Part shown: one piece after another, positions 1-7,633 of the stretch
Position numbering within the stretch: position 1 is the first letter of the stretch
How the letters are laid out: each line of letters starts with the position of its first letter
IMG/VR virus record: IMGVR_UViG_3300020430_000055
Span: 1-33,698 of that record
DNA: 33,698 bases
Direction: 5' to 3' (one strand)
From: a virus
Notes under the pieces: model-generated
The model's database searches: none
Seen by the model: only the letters and a program-made list of their open reading frames with translations
Told to the model about the DNA's origin: nothing
Translations under genes and position numbers: made by a program

Positions 1-191
1 TCGCAAAATCTAGGCGAATAGAATTCAAATAAACCAAAATACTTATCTTCAAGAAGATTGTATCGTCTATTTAATTTTTTTAAAGAGCCTTCAGTATTAT
101 CGCCACTATATTTAGCACGATAATATCTATCAAGTATCGCCCACAGTTTTGTTGAGCCGCACCTTCCTGTGTGAAGTATTATTTGTTTCAT
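1..191 (-). CDS. Sulfotransferase-like protein, N-terminal fragment (cut by window edge)
   Basis: An open frame reads from ATG at 191 leftwards off the window, giving 63 residues with no stop. It begins MKQIILHTGRCGSTKLW. A short beta strand followed by GRCGST resembles the 5'-phosphosulfate-binding loop at the N-terminus of sulfotransferase-family proteins, and the protein at 31832-32620 has the same RCGS signature in the same place. Such enzymes transfer sulfate from PAPS to a hydroxyl or amine, but neither the catalytic nor the 3'-phosphate-binding part is in view, so the substrate is unknown. The start is supported because the loop belongs at the very N-terminus. It implies a 62-base out-of-frame overlap with the upstream gene, and no clear ribosome binding site is seen. 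Confidence 0.6.
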   Translation of the reverse strand, partial: MKQIILHTGRCGSTKLWAILDRYYRAKYSGDNTEGSLKKLNRRYNLLEDKYFGLFEFYSPRFC

Positions 192-675
192 AATCTAATG
201 TTAATATAATTTCTTTTAAATGTCTTGCAACTTTTCGCCATCTTGCAATATTTTTTAGATAATGCATATTCTTAGATTTAAGTTGAGCATTTTCATCTTT
301 TAATATTTCAATTTCTCTTGCCTGATCCTCAGACAATAATTTATATTTTAGTCTTTCAGGTATCCAATACCAGTACCATTCTTCATCTTTATAATTAACT
401 TGATCTCTAAGTTCCTCAACCATTCTTTCAAGTTCTTTTATATATCCTTTATCGTCTGTTATCTTTACAGCACTCTCATTATATTTCCAAGGACTTCTAA
501 AAAATTCACATTGAGTTGGGTCTTGATCTTTTAATTTTTTTACTACCTCTTTACAATAAGTTTTTGATTGTTTAGGTTCGCTTCGCCAGTGTGTTTCTTT
601 AACAAACAAATCACTATGACCAGGACCTGATACATTACTTCTTATAAGTTTCTTTATTCTTTCATCTTCGTTCAT
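130..675 (-). CDS. Hypothetical protein with coiled-coil centre
   Basis: This 181-residue protein is not recognised. It is highly charged and mostly helical in appearance. The region around residues 78-95 (IKELERMVEELRDQV) and the region around 118-135 (AREIEILKDENAQLKSK) have heptad-like spacing typical of coiled coils, separated by an aromatic stretch (EEWYWYWIPERLKYKLL). No signal peptide or membrane segment is visible. The start overlaps the end of the desaturase gene by 14 bases, so the two are probably translated together in the late minus-strand block. Its last 20 or so residues are encoded by the same DNA as the N-terminus of the sulfotransferase-like gene, in another frame. Confidence 0.7.
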   Translation of the reverse strand: MNEDERIKKLIRSNVSGPGHSDLFVKETHWRSEPKQSKTYCKEVVKKLKDQDPTQCEFFRSPWKYNESAVKITDDKGYIKELERMVEELRDQVNYKDEEWYWYWIPERLKYKLLSEDQAREIEILKDENAQLKSKNMHYLKNIARWRKVARHLKEIILTLDYETNNTSHRKVRLNKTVGDT

Positions 676-1447
676 TCTTTTTTACCATCTCTATAAACCA
701 GATAAAAGGACTACCATCTTTATAGTCTCTCATATTCTCGTGGTGTTTATTATGAAAACCCTCGCCGCCTGATATTAATGACCACCATACACCTTCAGGG
801 TTACCCCAAGCGTGAAGTTGATTTACCATCGCTACAAATATATTAGTCAAAGCACAACCTAATACAAAGTAAACAAAAAATTCAAAACTAATTAACGCAA
901 GTAAACTGTAAAAACCTACAACTACAAAAGCAAAATACTTTTCCATAAACTTATGATATGGGTCTTTGAAATGACCTTTAAGTCTTAACATATCTCTCAT
1001 TGATACAGGAAATTTATTCCAGAAGATAGGAAATGCAGAACCTATCAGACCTATACTCATAGGATTATGTGGGTCTTGGTCTGTATCTACAAACTTATGA
1101 TGATACATATGAGCAAAAGACCAACGAATAGAAGTTGTAAACATTACCATACTTGCAATAAACAAGGCAGGTTTTTGTAGCCATGAATATGTTTGAAATT
1201 GTTTGTGTACAAAACCTCTATGCAAAAATATACCAATCGCAAATCCCATGACAAGTGAGACTGAGATAGAAGTAAATGGTGCTAAGATATAATTAACAGG
1301 ATAAAATAATAAAAAACATATCGCAAGTGTATAAATTGTAAGTTGAAAAACTGTAGACTCCCACGCTTCTCGGCCTGCTAATTTAACATTATTCAGACCT
1401 CTCTTAGTCAGTAGTGGCTTTTTTAACAGATTTAAATTCATAGACAT
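662..1447 (-). CDS. Membrane fatty-acid desaturase (delta-9 / acyl-CoA desaturase type)
   Basis: Integral membrane di-iron desaturase, expected to introduce a double bond into a fatty acyl chain. All histidine boxes of the family are present in the 261 residues: HRGFVH at 76-81, HMYHH at 113-117 followed by the characteristic DTDQDPHNP (His127), NQLHAWG (His212), and GEGFHNKHH ending in HNKHH at 232-236. Hydrophobic segments lie at about 33-75, 94-108, 172-200 and 200-210, matching the usual arrangement of paired helices with cytoplasmic His boxes. The length is short for the family (about 300 or more), mainly through short termini. It lies in the late block just after adhesin genes, overlapping both neighbours. 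Acyl-CoA versus acyl-lipid substrate and the position of the double bond cannot be read from the sequence. The intact motifs suggest an active auxiliary metabolic enzyme acting on host membrane lipids. Confidence 0.93.
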   Translation of the reverse strand: MSMNLNLLKKPLLTKRGLNNVKLAGREAWESTVFQLTIYTLAICFLLFYPVNYILAPFTSISVSLVMGFAIGIFLHRGFVHKQFQTYSWLQKPALFIASMVMFTTSIRWSFAHMYHHKFVDTDQDPHNPMSIGLIGSAFPIFWNKFPVSMRDMLRLKGHFKDPYHKFMEKYFAFVVVGFYSLLALISFEFFVYFVLGCALTNIFVAMVNQLHAWGNPEGVWWSLISGGEGFHNKHHENMRDYKDGSPFIWFIEMVKKNERR

Positions 1448-2192
1448 TCATTATTTCATCACCAACTTGTGATATCGTGTATTCTTTATTTTTTTGTAAT
1501 AAAAGACAAGACTCTTTTTTAAAGTTTCTTTGTTTTAATCCTTCACTTACATTTATTGTACCTGAGGTAACAAAGAGAAAATGTTGTATAGCATTATCAT
1601 CCTTAACTATTTTAACAGAACGATCTACCAAATTAGTATAATGATTTATAATTCTAGGATACCAGGATTGTGCTGAGTAAGTAATATCGTGAATAATTCC
1701 TAGAAAGAAATAAAATCCACCATTAAAGTTTGCGTCTTTTTGTGTATATTGTGATTCACCTGGAAAATATATTTCTTCACCATCATAAGTAATATTGTCT
1801 AAAAGTGTGCCTTGATTTGTCTTTTGTATTTCACTTCCATACTTAATAACAAAATTATTCTTTTCATTTAAAGTTTGATAAGAACCAGGCCTTAGATCAA
1901 TAGTTTCTCCATTGTTCAATGTCCAACTAATACCATTATTCCATATAACTTGTACAGATAGATTAGTTCTACAATATTCAGGTACGGCACTATTATTGAA
2001 TATAGGCCCCTCACCTTCAGCAATCGTATTATAATATATGTTAGGTAAACATCTGATAACAATATTCTTTTGTACTAATCTAGTACCAGTTGTTCTAACA
2101 TTACCACCAGTCGCCTTTTCTATTGTTGTTTCTAGTAAAGGTTCATTGATTGTAGATTCTTGGTTTACATCTAATTTTTTATATAAAGGCAT
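1404..2192 (-). CDS. Hypothetical protein, beta-rich, cupin-like C-terminus
   Basis: This 262-residue protein is not recognised. I place the start at ATG 2192 (MPLYKKLDV), because GGAAG lies 8 bases upstream. An in-frame TTG at 2213 would add seven residues. The protein is rich in predicted strands. Its last 60 or so residues (HFLFVTSGTINV ... CLLLQKNKEYTI ... NVYEF) read like half of a small beta-barrel of cupin type and resemble the C-terminus of the neighbour at 2179-2511. The gene overlaps that neighbour by 14 bases and the desaturase by 44. Its position after the adhesins suggests a late accessory protein, perhaps linked to fibres, but this is inference only. Confidence 0.65.
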   Translation of the reverse strand: MPLYKKLDVNQESTINEPLLETTIEKATGGNVRTTGTRLVQKNIVIRCLPNIYYNTIAEGEGPIFNNSAVPEYCRTNLSVQVIWNNGISWTLNNGETIDLRPGSYQTLNEKNNFVIKYGSEIQKTNQGTLLDNITYDGEEIYFPGESQYTQKDANFNGGFYFFLGIIHDITYSAQSWYPRIINHYTNLVDRSVKIVKDDNAIQHFLFVTSGTINVSEGLKQRNFKKESCLLLQKNKEYTISQVGDEIMNVYEFKSVKKATTD

Positions 2193-2511
2193 GGACTTTA
2201 CTTCCGCTTTCAAAATACATATTTTTAATTACATAATCTTTACCTAATTGTGTACAGATTAAAATATCAGAATCATTTAAAGACAATACATCATTAATAG
2301 TTACCTGGCCATACTCACAAAACAATACAGTAAACTTATCATCTGAATTAGTATGAGTATCTTGAATATTTATATCGTCAAAATTCCAAGTTTTTGTGTG
2401 TTTTAACGACCTACCTTTTTCTTTATATTGTACTCTTTTAGTAAGTTCCTCTTCAAAGTATCTCAATTTCGCTTCAGGTTGATCTGGATGAAATTGTGGA
2501 TCTAGTTTCAT
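2179..2511 (-). CDS. Hypothetical small protein, beta-rich C-terminus
   Basis: A 110-residue unrecognised protein, starting at ATG 2511, which overlaps the previous stop as ATGA (translational coupling). The N-terminal half is charged (PQFHPDQPEAKLRYFEEELTKR). The C-terminal half (FTVLFCEYGQVTIND, then DILICTQLGKDYVIKN, then GSKVHAF) looks like a short series of beta strands. That C-terminal half can be aligned by eye with the end of the next protein (1404-2192), so the two may share a domain. No catalytic motif is visible. It is part of the late block between the glycine-rich adhesin and the desaturase. Confidence 0.65.
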   Translation of the reverse strand: MKLDPQFHPDQPEAKLRYFEEELTKRVQYKEKGRSLKHTKTWNFDDINIQDTHTNSDDKFTVLFCEYGQVTINDVLSLNDSDILICTQLGKDYVIKNMYFESGSKVHAFI

Positions 2512-2747
2512 AATTCAAAGACACCTTCATCCTTAAAATCATCATCTGTTTGCTCAGCAAACATTTTTTTAATAGTATCATTATTTCTAACTAACCATTT
2601 ATCAATATCATCATAGTTTAAACTACCACTAGTTCTACCACTCGTAAATGTTTCGCCCATTCTTGAATAACAAGTATGTGTGCCATCTGTATATTCTATT
2701 AGAGTTCCATTTTCGTTAGACTCTTTTACTTTCCAAGTTATAGTCAT
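2508..2747 (-). CDS. Small hypothetical protein following the glycine-rich adhesin
   Basis: A 79-residue protein of unknown function. The first half is probably beta-stranded (TITWKVKESN, GTLIEYTDGTHTCYSR) and the last 30 residues are acidic and helical (DDIDKWLV, MFAEQTDDDF). The start codon overlaps the stop of the adhesin gene as TAATG, implying coupled translation. The other probable adhesin (4098-5789) is also followed by a coupled small protein, so a dedicated chaperone or fibre-tip partner is a reasonable guess. No sequence motif proves it. Confidence 0.65.
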   Translation of the reverse strand: MTITWKVKESNENGTLIEYTDGTHTCYSRMGETFTSGRTSGSLNYDDIDKWLVRNNDTIKKMFAEQTDDDFKDEGVFEL

Positions 2748-3841
2748 TATGAGAAGTTCCCGTTTGTTGATCCTGATGTTGAAGCAATACCATGTACTGT
2801 TTGATTATATGTATTATAACCAAACATTGAATTACCAGCAGATCCTCCACTAGAGGCATCTCCGTTTGCTGATACTGCTCTACTACTTATACTAACACCA
2901 TTTTGATTTATTGTTGGAAATGATACAGTACCACTTGTTGCACTTCTACCTGATCCTGCATTACCATTAGAACCACCACTTGCACCTGGTGTATTACTAA
3001 AGTTTCCTTGATTTGATACCATTCTTACAATTCTACCATTAAAAAAAGAACCGTTAGCTGAACATTGTGTTCCTGTTGTAGTTACATTCACATTACCATT
3101 TGCAAAGTTAGTTGTATGACCTCCGCCACCAGCACTACCTCCACCACCATCACTTATGTTACCTGGTTGAGCGCCAGCACCACCGCCGCCGCCGCCTGAG
3201 CCTATTGTAAATGCAGTAGATCCATTAGTGTTTGTTGTAATACCTTTAAATGTTGTTGATGTGCAAGTTGTACCGTTATTAATTGCACCTGTTATATTTG
3301 AACCGTAGGCAGAACCTCCGCCTCCGCCACCTGAACCACCATATACATTTGAGTTGTTATCTATAAAGGCAGGTGATTGTACTAAAAATGCTGTACCACC
3401 TCCGCCACCATTACCTGCAGATCCTGTAGGTGCAGCATTACTATTAGCGCTGTGTGAAACAGGTTGACCATTACCACCATTACCACTTCGACCATATACG
3501 CCGTGATTAATGATTATAGAAGTTGCACCTGTTCTACCAGAAGGTAAAAATAAAGCCGCAGTACCTGTTGTATTTGAAAAACAATCAGCATTTGTAGTAA
3601 ATAACAGATTAGTAGCATTAGGATAACCAGATGATATATTGTGTCTATCTCCACCACCACTTATTTTTGCAGTATTTCTTAATTCACTCAAAGCAATCGC
3701 ACCACTTGCTGGCACACTTGCCAGAGGATTCCCTAATGCAGGTCCACCGCTATAGTAATTATTGAGAGAGTTGTTGGCCTGCGGTTGACCGAACTCTGTT
3801 CTTATATCTTCAAAACTAATTGCGCCTGTTGGTGTTGTCAT
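2747..3841 (-). CDS. Glycine-rich tail-fibre adhesin, gp38-like (putative)
   Basis: 364 residues. The N-terminus (GAISFEDIRTEFG, residues 6-18) matches the N-terminus of the neighbouring fibre protein at 4098-5789 and is probably a docking motif; a weaker second copy (GAIALSELR) lies at 48-56. From about residue 107 the chain has a strand ending in INHGVYGRSGNGGNG, followed by blocks of five or six glycines near 145-149, 171-176, 216-221 and 233-241, separated by variable Ser/Thr/Asn-rich stretches. This alternation of glycine blocks and variable loops is the hallmark of T-even gp38 adhesins, whose glycine strands pack as polyglycine-II helices and present receptor-binding loops. Role as the distal receptor-binding protein is inferred. 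No clear Shine-Dalgarno sequence precedes the ATG; a late promoter element sits 5 bases upstream. Confidence 0.75.
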   Translation of the reverse strand: MTTPTGAISFEDIRTEFGQPQANNSLNNYYSGGPALGNPLASVPASGAIALSELRNTAKISGGGDRHNISSGYPNATNLLFTTNADCFSNTTGTAALFLPSGRTGATSIIINHGVYGRSGNGGNGQPVSHSANSNAAPTGSAGNGGGGGTAFLVQSPAFIDNNSNVYGGSGGGGGGSAYGSNITGAINNGTTCTSTTFKGITTNTNGSTAFTIGSGGGGGGAGAQPGNISDGGGGSAGGGGHTTNFANGNVNVTTTGTQCSANGSFFNGRIVRMVSNQGNFSNTPGASGGSNGNAGSGRSATSGTVSFPTINQNGVSISSRAVSANGDASSGGSAGNSMFGYNTYNQTVHGIASTSGSTNGNFS

Positions 3842-3846
3842 AATAT

Positions 3847-3854
3847 TATTTATA
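3847..3854 (-). promoter_or_regulatory. T4-type late promoter element before the glycine-rich adhesin
   Basis: Exact TATAAATA on the minus strand, overlapping the stop codon of the gene at 3850-4098 and ending 5 bases before the ATG at 3841 (TATAAATAATATTATG). With the usual start point of T4 late transcription, the mRNA would begin at or next to the A of the ATG. Confidence 0.5.
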
Positions 3855-4098
3855 ACTGGTCTTTCATAGCCTTTTCATAAGGAATCATATTAGCCATAGC
3901 CTTTTCTTGAAGTTCTTTCATTTCTCTTTCAAACCTCTCATTTGAAGGACCTTGATTAATAAATTCTTCTGGATCACCTGCCGTGCCATTAGTATGATCT
4001 CTAAATGCAATAGTGTGACCAGTGCCATCTTCTTTTAAATAATGTTTTACAAATGTTTTTCCATTAGATTGGGATATTACTTTTCCTTTATGTTTCAT
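3850..4098 (-). CDS. Small hypothetical protein between two adhesin genes
   Basis: 82 residues, function unknown. The N-terminal half is probably beta (GKVISQSNGKTFVKHYL) and the C-terminal 35 residues are helical and charged (ERFEREMKELQEKAMANM). The start overlaps the stop of the upstream fibre gene as TAATG. It occupies the same position relative to its adhesin as the gene at 2508-2747 does to the glycine-rich adhesin. A fibre-specific chaperone or tip cofactor is possible but unproven. Confidence 0.65.
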   Translation of the reverse strand: MKHKGKVISQSNGKTFVKHYLKEDGTGHTIAFRDHTNGTAGDPEEFINQGPSNERFEREMKELQEKAMANMIPYEKAMKDQL

Positions 4099-5789
4099 TA
4101 TGAACCGTCTCCTCCATAATACTCACTCATTAACATATTCTGTCTTCCACACTCAACACCAAAATTACCTGTGGCCTCAGCTGTTGAGGCATTACTACTA
4201 GGAAATTTTGTGATCGTAGGAGCAAAATTAGTAGAGGCATTATTTCCAGTATCATTGTTAGTTGTTCCTCTTGGTGCAGAGTAATACACATTAGTACTAG
4301 GGTTCCAATTAGTATAAGTTAAAGTATTAAAATAGTACCCTCCTTGATTCAAATTATGAGTAAGTCTTAAAGTTCCTGTAGTAGGTTCTGAAGCCCGTAC
4401 TTGAAAATAACCAGAATAGAGACCTCTACCATTACCAACATTACTTGAACCGGTATCTCTATAATCTGAACCACCGTTGCCAAATCCATCATCATCATTA
4501 ATCATTGTACTTATCTCTGATATTAAATTTGCTCTATTAATACCCGCAGAATGATAGTTATAAAAAGTGTAGGACCAAGCAAGAGAACCTGCCGCAGTAT
4601 ATAGTTGTGCTACAATCTTTGAGTACATATTAGCCCCATATCTTTGAGTCTGACCATTTGTACCCTCATTTGCACTATTTGAAAACTTATAAGAACCACC
4701 ACTATTCCCAAAACCATATATCCATGGTAGATTTTTTGTAGTATCAGCAGACCTAGTGCCATACAAAAATATTGTGCTGCCACTATTATTTGTAAGTGTA
4801 CATATTAAAGTTGAACCAGAACTACTCCAAGAAGCACTAAGACTTGTACTCATTGATCCTGTTGCTGATGTTGGTGCTGCTGGTAAATTAGACGCAAAAA
4901 AGGATGCCAGACCTGATCCAGAATTGGTTACTCCTGATGTATTTATCGAACCTGAACTCCAAAGAGCATAACCACTTGTACCGAAGGCGGATGGTGAATG
5001 TGCTAAATTTGTATCTATTGTATGTGTTTGTCCATACATATATATTAATAACTGATTACCACCACCAGGAAATATACCATCACCTGAAGCTTCAAAATCT
5101 CCTCTAAGTTGTATTGAGTCTCCATTACGAAGAACACCAGGCATAGAACCTGTATTAATTGCGTTAATAGCAAATAAAGTTCCACCACCAATTAAAGCAG
5201 TTTCACTACCTCCAGCCAGAGATGATGGAAAAGCAAGATCGCCGTAAGAACATTTTTGGGTTACATTTCTATTTGATGTGGGGGCTACTTGAAAAGCAAA
5301 ATAATTTGAAGTGCTATCTGAACCACTTACAGTTTGTGCCTGATTGGTTGAAAGATATAAATAATTTGCTGACTCTGAACCACTATTACCTATTGCTGTA
5401 CCTAGAGTATTAATTTCTATTTGAGTGTAACCATAAAAATAACCTCCACCAGTATTATATACGGCTCCATTATTTTGAACACCAGATGAAGCCAAACTAG
5501 AACCATCAGTTGTTATTGATGTGGTAACATTAACAGGTACGGTAACACTATTATCTAACCATAAAATAACTCTTGTTGTGGCAGATAATGCAGCGATAGT
5601 TAATGGAGTAATCGAAGGTTTTGAACCATTAATAGTAAAACTATATCCATCCCAACCTATCAGAAATCTAATGGTATCACCAGTTTGTTGTTTAGCAGCA
5701 TAATTACCTAAAGCAATATCAGTAGCACCACCACCGTATTCATTTTTTAGATCAGTAAATGAGATAGCACCTGAAGTTTGTAATGTCAT
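4098..5789 (-). CDS. Tail-fibre / receptor-binding protein (putative)
   Basis: 563 residues, rich in Ser, Thr, Gly and Asn with almost no charge clusters, typical of a fibre tip made of beta structure. The N-terminus has SGAISFTDLKNEYGG (6-20), the motif shared with the adhesin at 2747-3841. The remainder has no repeat recognisable as a standard fibre module and no catalytic motif; aromatic Tyr/Trp/Phe residues are frequent (GGYFYGYTQIEI, WSYTFYNYHSAG), as in carbohydrate-binding surfaces. It follows the S74 fibre gene with a TAATG overlap and precedes a small coupled protein. Binding of host surface glycan is inferred from position and composition only. Confidence 0.65.
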   Translation of the reverse strand: MTLQTSGAISFTDLKNEYGGGATDIALGNYAAKQQTGDTIRFLIGWDGYSFTINGSKPSITPLTIAALSATTRVILWLDNSVTVPVNVTTSITTDGSSLASSGVQNNGAVYNTGGGYFYGYTQIEINTLGTAIGNSGSESANYLYLSTNQAQTVSGSDSTSNYFAFQVAPTSNRNVTQKCSYGDLAFPSSLAGGSETALIGGGTLFAINAINTGSMPGVLRNGDSIQLRGDFEASGDGIFPGGGNQLLIYMYGQTHTIDTNLAHSPSAFGTSGYALWSSGSINTSGVTNSGSGLASFFASNLPAAPTSATGSMSTSLSASWSSSGSTLICTLTNNSGSTIFLYGTRSADTTKNLPWIYGFGNSGGSYKFSNSANEGTNGQTQRYGANMYSKIVAQLYTAAGSLAWSYTFYNYHSAGINRANLISEISTMINDDDGFGNGGSDYRDTGSSNVGNGRGLYSGYFQVRASEPTTGTLRLTHNLNQGGYYFNTLTYTNWNPSTNVYYSAPRGTTNNDTGNNASTNFAPTITKFPSSNASTAEATGNFGVECGRQNMLMSEYYGGDGS

Positions 5790-7633
5790 TATTTTTCATC
5801 CACTTTTTTAGATAATTCTTTAATTGCTTGAATTACTAACCCCATAAGTTTTTCATATTTGACACCCTTAAAACCGTCTGCTCTTTCAGCAACAATTTCA
5901 GGTAAAACTTTTTCAACATCCTGAGCAATTATTCCTGTATCGTGTTTTCTAACAAAATATCCATCTTCACCACCACGAGAATTAATATACTCGTCTGTCC
6001 AGTCAAATTTAACACCTTGTAAAGAATTAATTTTATCTAAAGCATTATCTATTGTTGTAATATTTTCTTTTAATGCAACATCTGAAGAATAGTAGGCAGT
6101 GATCTCATTAGTTGCTCTTATCTCACCAGTGGTTCCTGAAGCAGTAGTACCAACACCAAGTGAAGTTAGTTGAGAAGAACCTGTGATTGTTGCACCATCA
6201 CCCTCAATAGCACCACTTGCGTCAACTTTACCAGATACATCAATACCATCTGAAGCTGTATTTAATTTAGCAGTATTATCGTGATATAAAGTGACCGCAC
6301 CATCTGGTGTAAAAGCTGCCATTGTTTCAGTACCACCATCATTTTGTATGTTTACTGTGCTGCCTCTTAAATCTAGACTACCAGAACCAGCATCTCTAAT
6401 GACACTAACATTAGCAGTGCCATCATGGAATATTAGTAAATCTTGAGAATCACCTACTCTAATTTGAGCATCATCTGCTAAGTCTAATTGACCAACAGTT
6501 AAGGGTGCAGCTGCGATTGTTAAATCTCCAGTACCATCTGCAGCCGCAGTTGTAGTACCAAATATAAATCCATCAGCACTTTCATCCCAAGCCATAATCG
6601 CATTATTACCAGTTGAACCTCTTTCAATAATAATACCACAGTCATTCGCATTTGAACTCGCACCACTATTTAACTCAAGTAAATTATCGGTAACAGTAGT
6701 ATTTGTAGTATTGACTGTTGTAGTTGTTCCGTTTACTGTTAAGTTTCCTGCAATCGTTAAATTTGCACTACCAGTTAAACCAACATCACCACTAAAGTTT
6801 GCAGCTGCAGCGGCAACTGTTCCTGTAAATGTAGGTGAAGCGAGAGGTGCTTTTGCGTCTAATTGTGTTTGAATAGCAGAGGTAACACCATTCACATATC
6901 CTAATTCTGTTTCAGTTGTTGCAGATACAGCAATTTTTTGTGAACTGTTAGATATAACTGCTCTACTTGCAGTCAAAGATTCTGTATCAATAGTTGTTGC
7001 AGAACCTGTAATAGTTGCCTGTTTACCATCTAATTGTGTTTGAATAGCAGAGGTAACACCATCAACATATCCTAATTCTGTAGCAGTTAGTGTGCCAGGA
7101 ATACCATCTAATACATTTAATTCAGCAGTTGAAACTGAAGCACCATCTAGTATTTCTAATTCTGCTTCTGTTATCACAGCATTGCCAATTGTAAAACCAG
7201 CTGAGGTTACTGTTCCTGTTGTAGTGAATCCTGAAGAATTGAAAAAACCAATATCTGATCCACCTACTTTAATATCTATTTTATCATCTGTATCTGCTGT
7301 AAGACTTGTATCGGCATCTAAATCTAAAATGAACTCTTGGCCATTTGCGTCAATTACACTAGAAGCAACTTGAAGTTGCTTACCTAAGAATAATATATGA
7401 TGCGACTGACTTGATGAAGGTGCAACAGCAAATGTTATTTGAGTACCTGTACCATTTAATGAATAAGCAGTACCTGGTGTTAATACAACACCATTTGATA
7501 TAACTAAAATATGTGCGACATCACCAACAGCAAAATCTAAGGTAAATGTAGTTGTACTATTGTCACCTGTTATGGTTTGTCTTTCTAAATCACCGAATGT
7601 CGGTTCTCTTCCTATATATGTGTCTAATCCCAT
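5789..7633 (-). CDS. Tail fibre protein with C-terminal S74 intramolecular chaperone domain
   Basis: 614 residues when started at ATG 7633 (MGLDTYIGREPTFGD), which overlaps the upstream stop as TAATG and follows AAAGGA at a good distance; a longer frame upstream lies inside the previous gene and is rejected. Order of parts: N-terminal attachment region (1-90), LDG/LGYV repeats with two GVTSAIQTQLD copies (about 170-260), a module GNLTVNGTTTTVN shared with the next fibre gene (about 290-380), IFHDGTANVSVIRDAGSGS repeat, and a C-terminal peptidase S74 domain (about 517-614) beginning SDVALKENI. Ser517 and Lys522 are in place for the Ser-Lys autocleavage typical of the family, which trims the chaperone after trimeric folding. 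The closing helix is LMGLVIQAIKELSKKV. It should form a trimeric side-fibre segment. Confidence 0.88.
   Translation of the reverse strand: MGLDTYIGREPTFGDLERQTITGDNSTTTFTLDFAVGDVAHILVISNGVVLTPGTAYSLNGTGTQITFAVAPSSSQSHHILFLGKQLQVASSVIDANGQEFILDLDADTSLTADTDDKIDIKVGGSDIGFFNSSGFTTTGTVTSAGFTIGNAVITEAELEILDGASVSTAELNVLDGIPGTLTATELGYVDGVTSAIQTQLDGKQATITGSATTIDTESLTASRAVISNSSQKIAVSATTETELGYVNGVTSAIQTQLDAKAPLASPTFTGTVAAAAANFSGDVGLTGSANLTIAGNLTVNGTTTTVNTTNTTVTDNLLELNSGASSNANDCGIIIERGSTGNNAIMAWDESADGFIFGTTTAAADGTGDLTIAAAPLTVGQLDLADDAQIRVGDSQDLLIFHDGTANVSVIRDAGSGSLDLRGSTVNIQNDGGTETMAAFTPDGAVTLYHDNTAKLNTASDGIDVSGKVDASGAIEGDGATITGSSQLTSLGVGTTASGTTGEIRATNEITAYYSSDVALKENITTIDNALDKINSLQGVKFDWTDEYINSRGGEDGYFVRKHDTGIIAQDVEKVLPEIVAERADGFKGVKYEKLMGLVIQAIKELSKKVDEK
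6515..6770 (-). repeat. Fibre module shared with 8690-8945 (diverged copy)
   Basis: Encodes NLTVNGTTTTVN through DNLLELNSGASSNAND, GIIIERGSTGNNAI and WDESADGF in the S74 fibre. The same module occurs at about 8690-8945. The proteins are nearly the same while many third codon positions differ, so the copies are old or came from different relatives. Boundaries are approximate. Confidence 0.8.
6858..6910 (-). repeat. 53-bp internal fibre repeat, copy 1
   Basis: This stretch matches 7029-7081 at 51 of 53 positions by eye, including 34 identical bases in a row. Both encode LGYV-N/D-GVTSAIQTQLD in the S74 fibre gene. Confidence 0.85.
7029..7081 (-). repeat. 53-bp internal fibre repeat, copy 2
   Basis: Second copy of the repeat at 6858-6910, 171 bases away in the same gene and the same reading frame. 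It is a candidate site for repeat-number change by recombination within the fibre. Confidence 0.85.
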
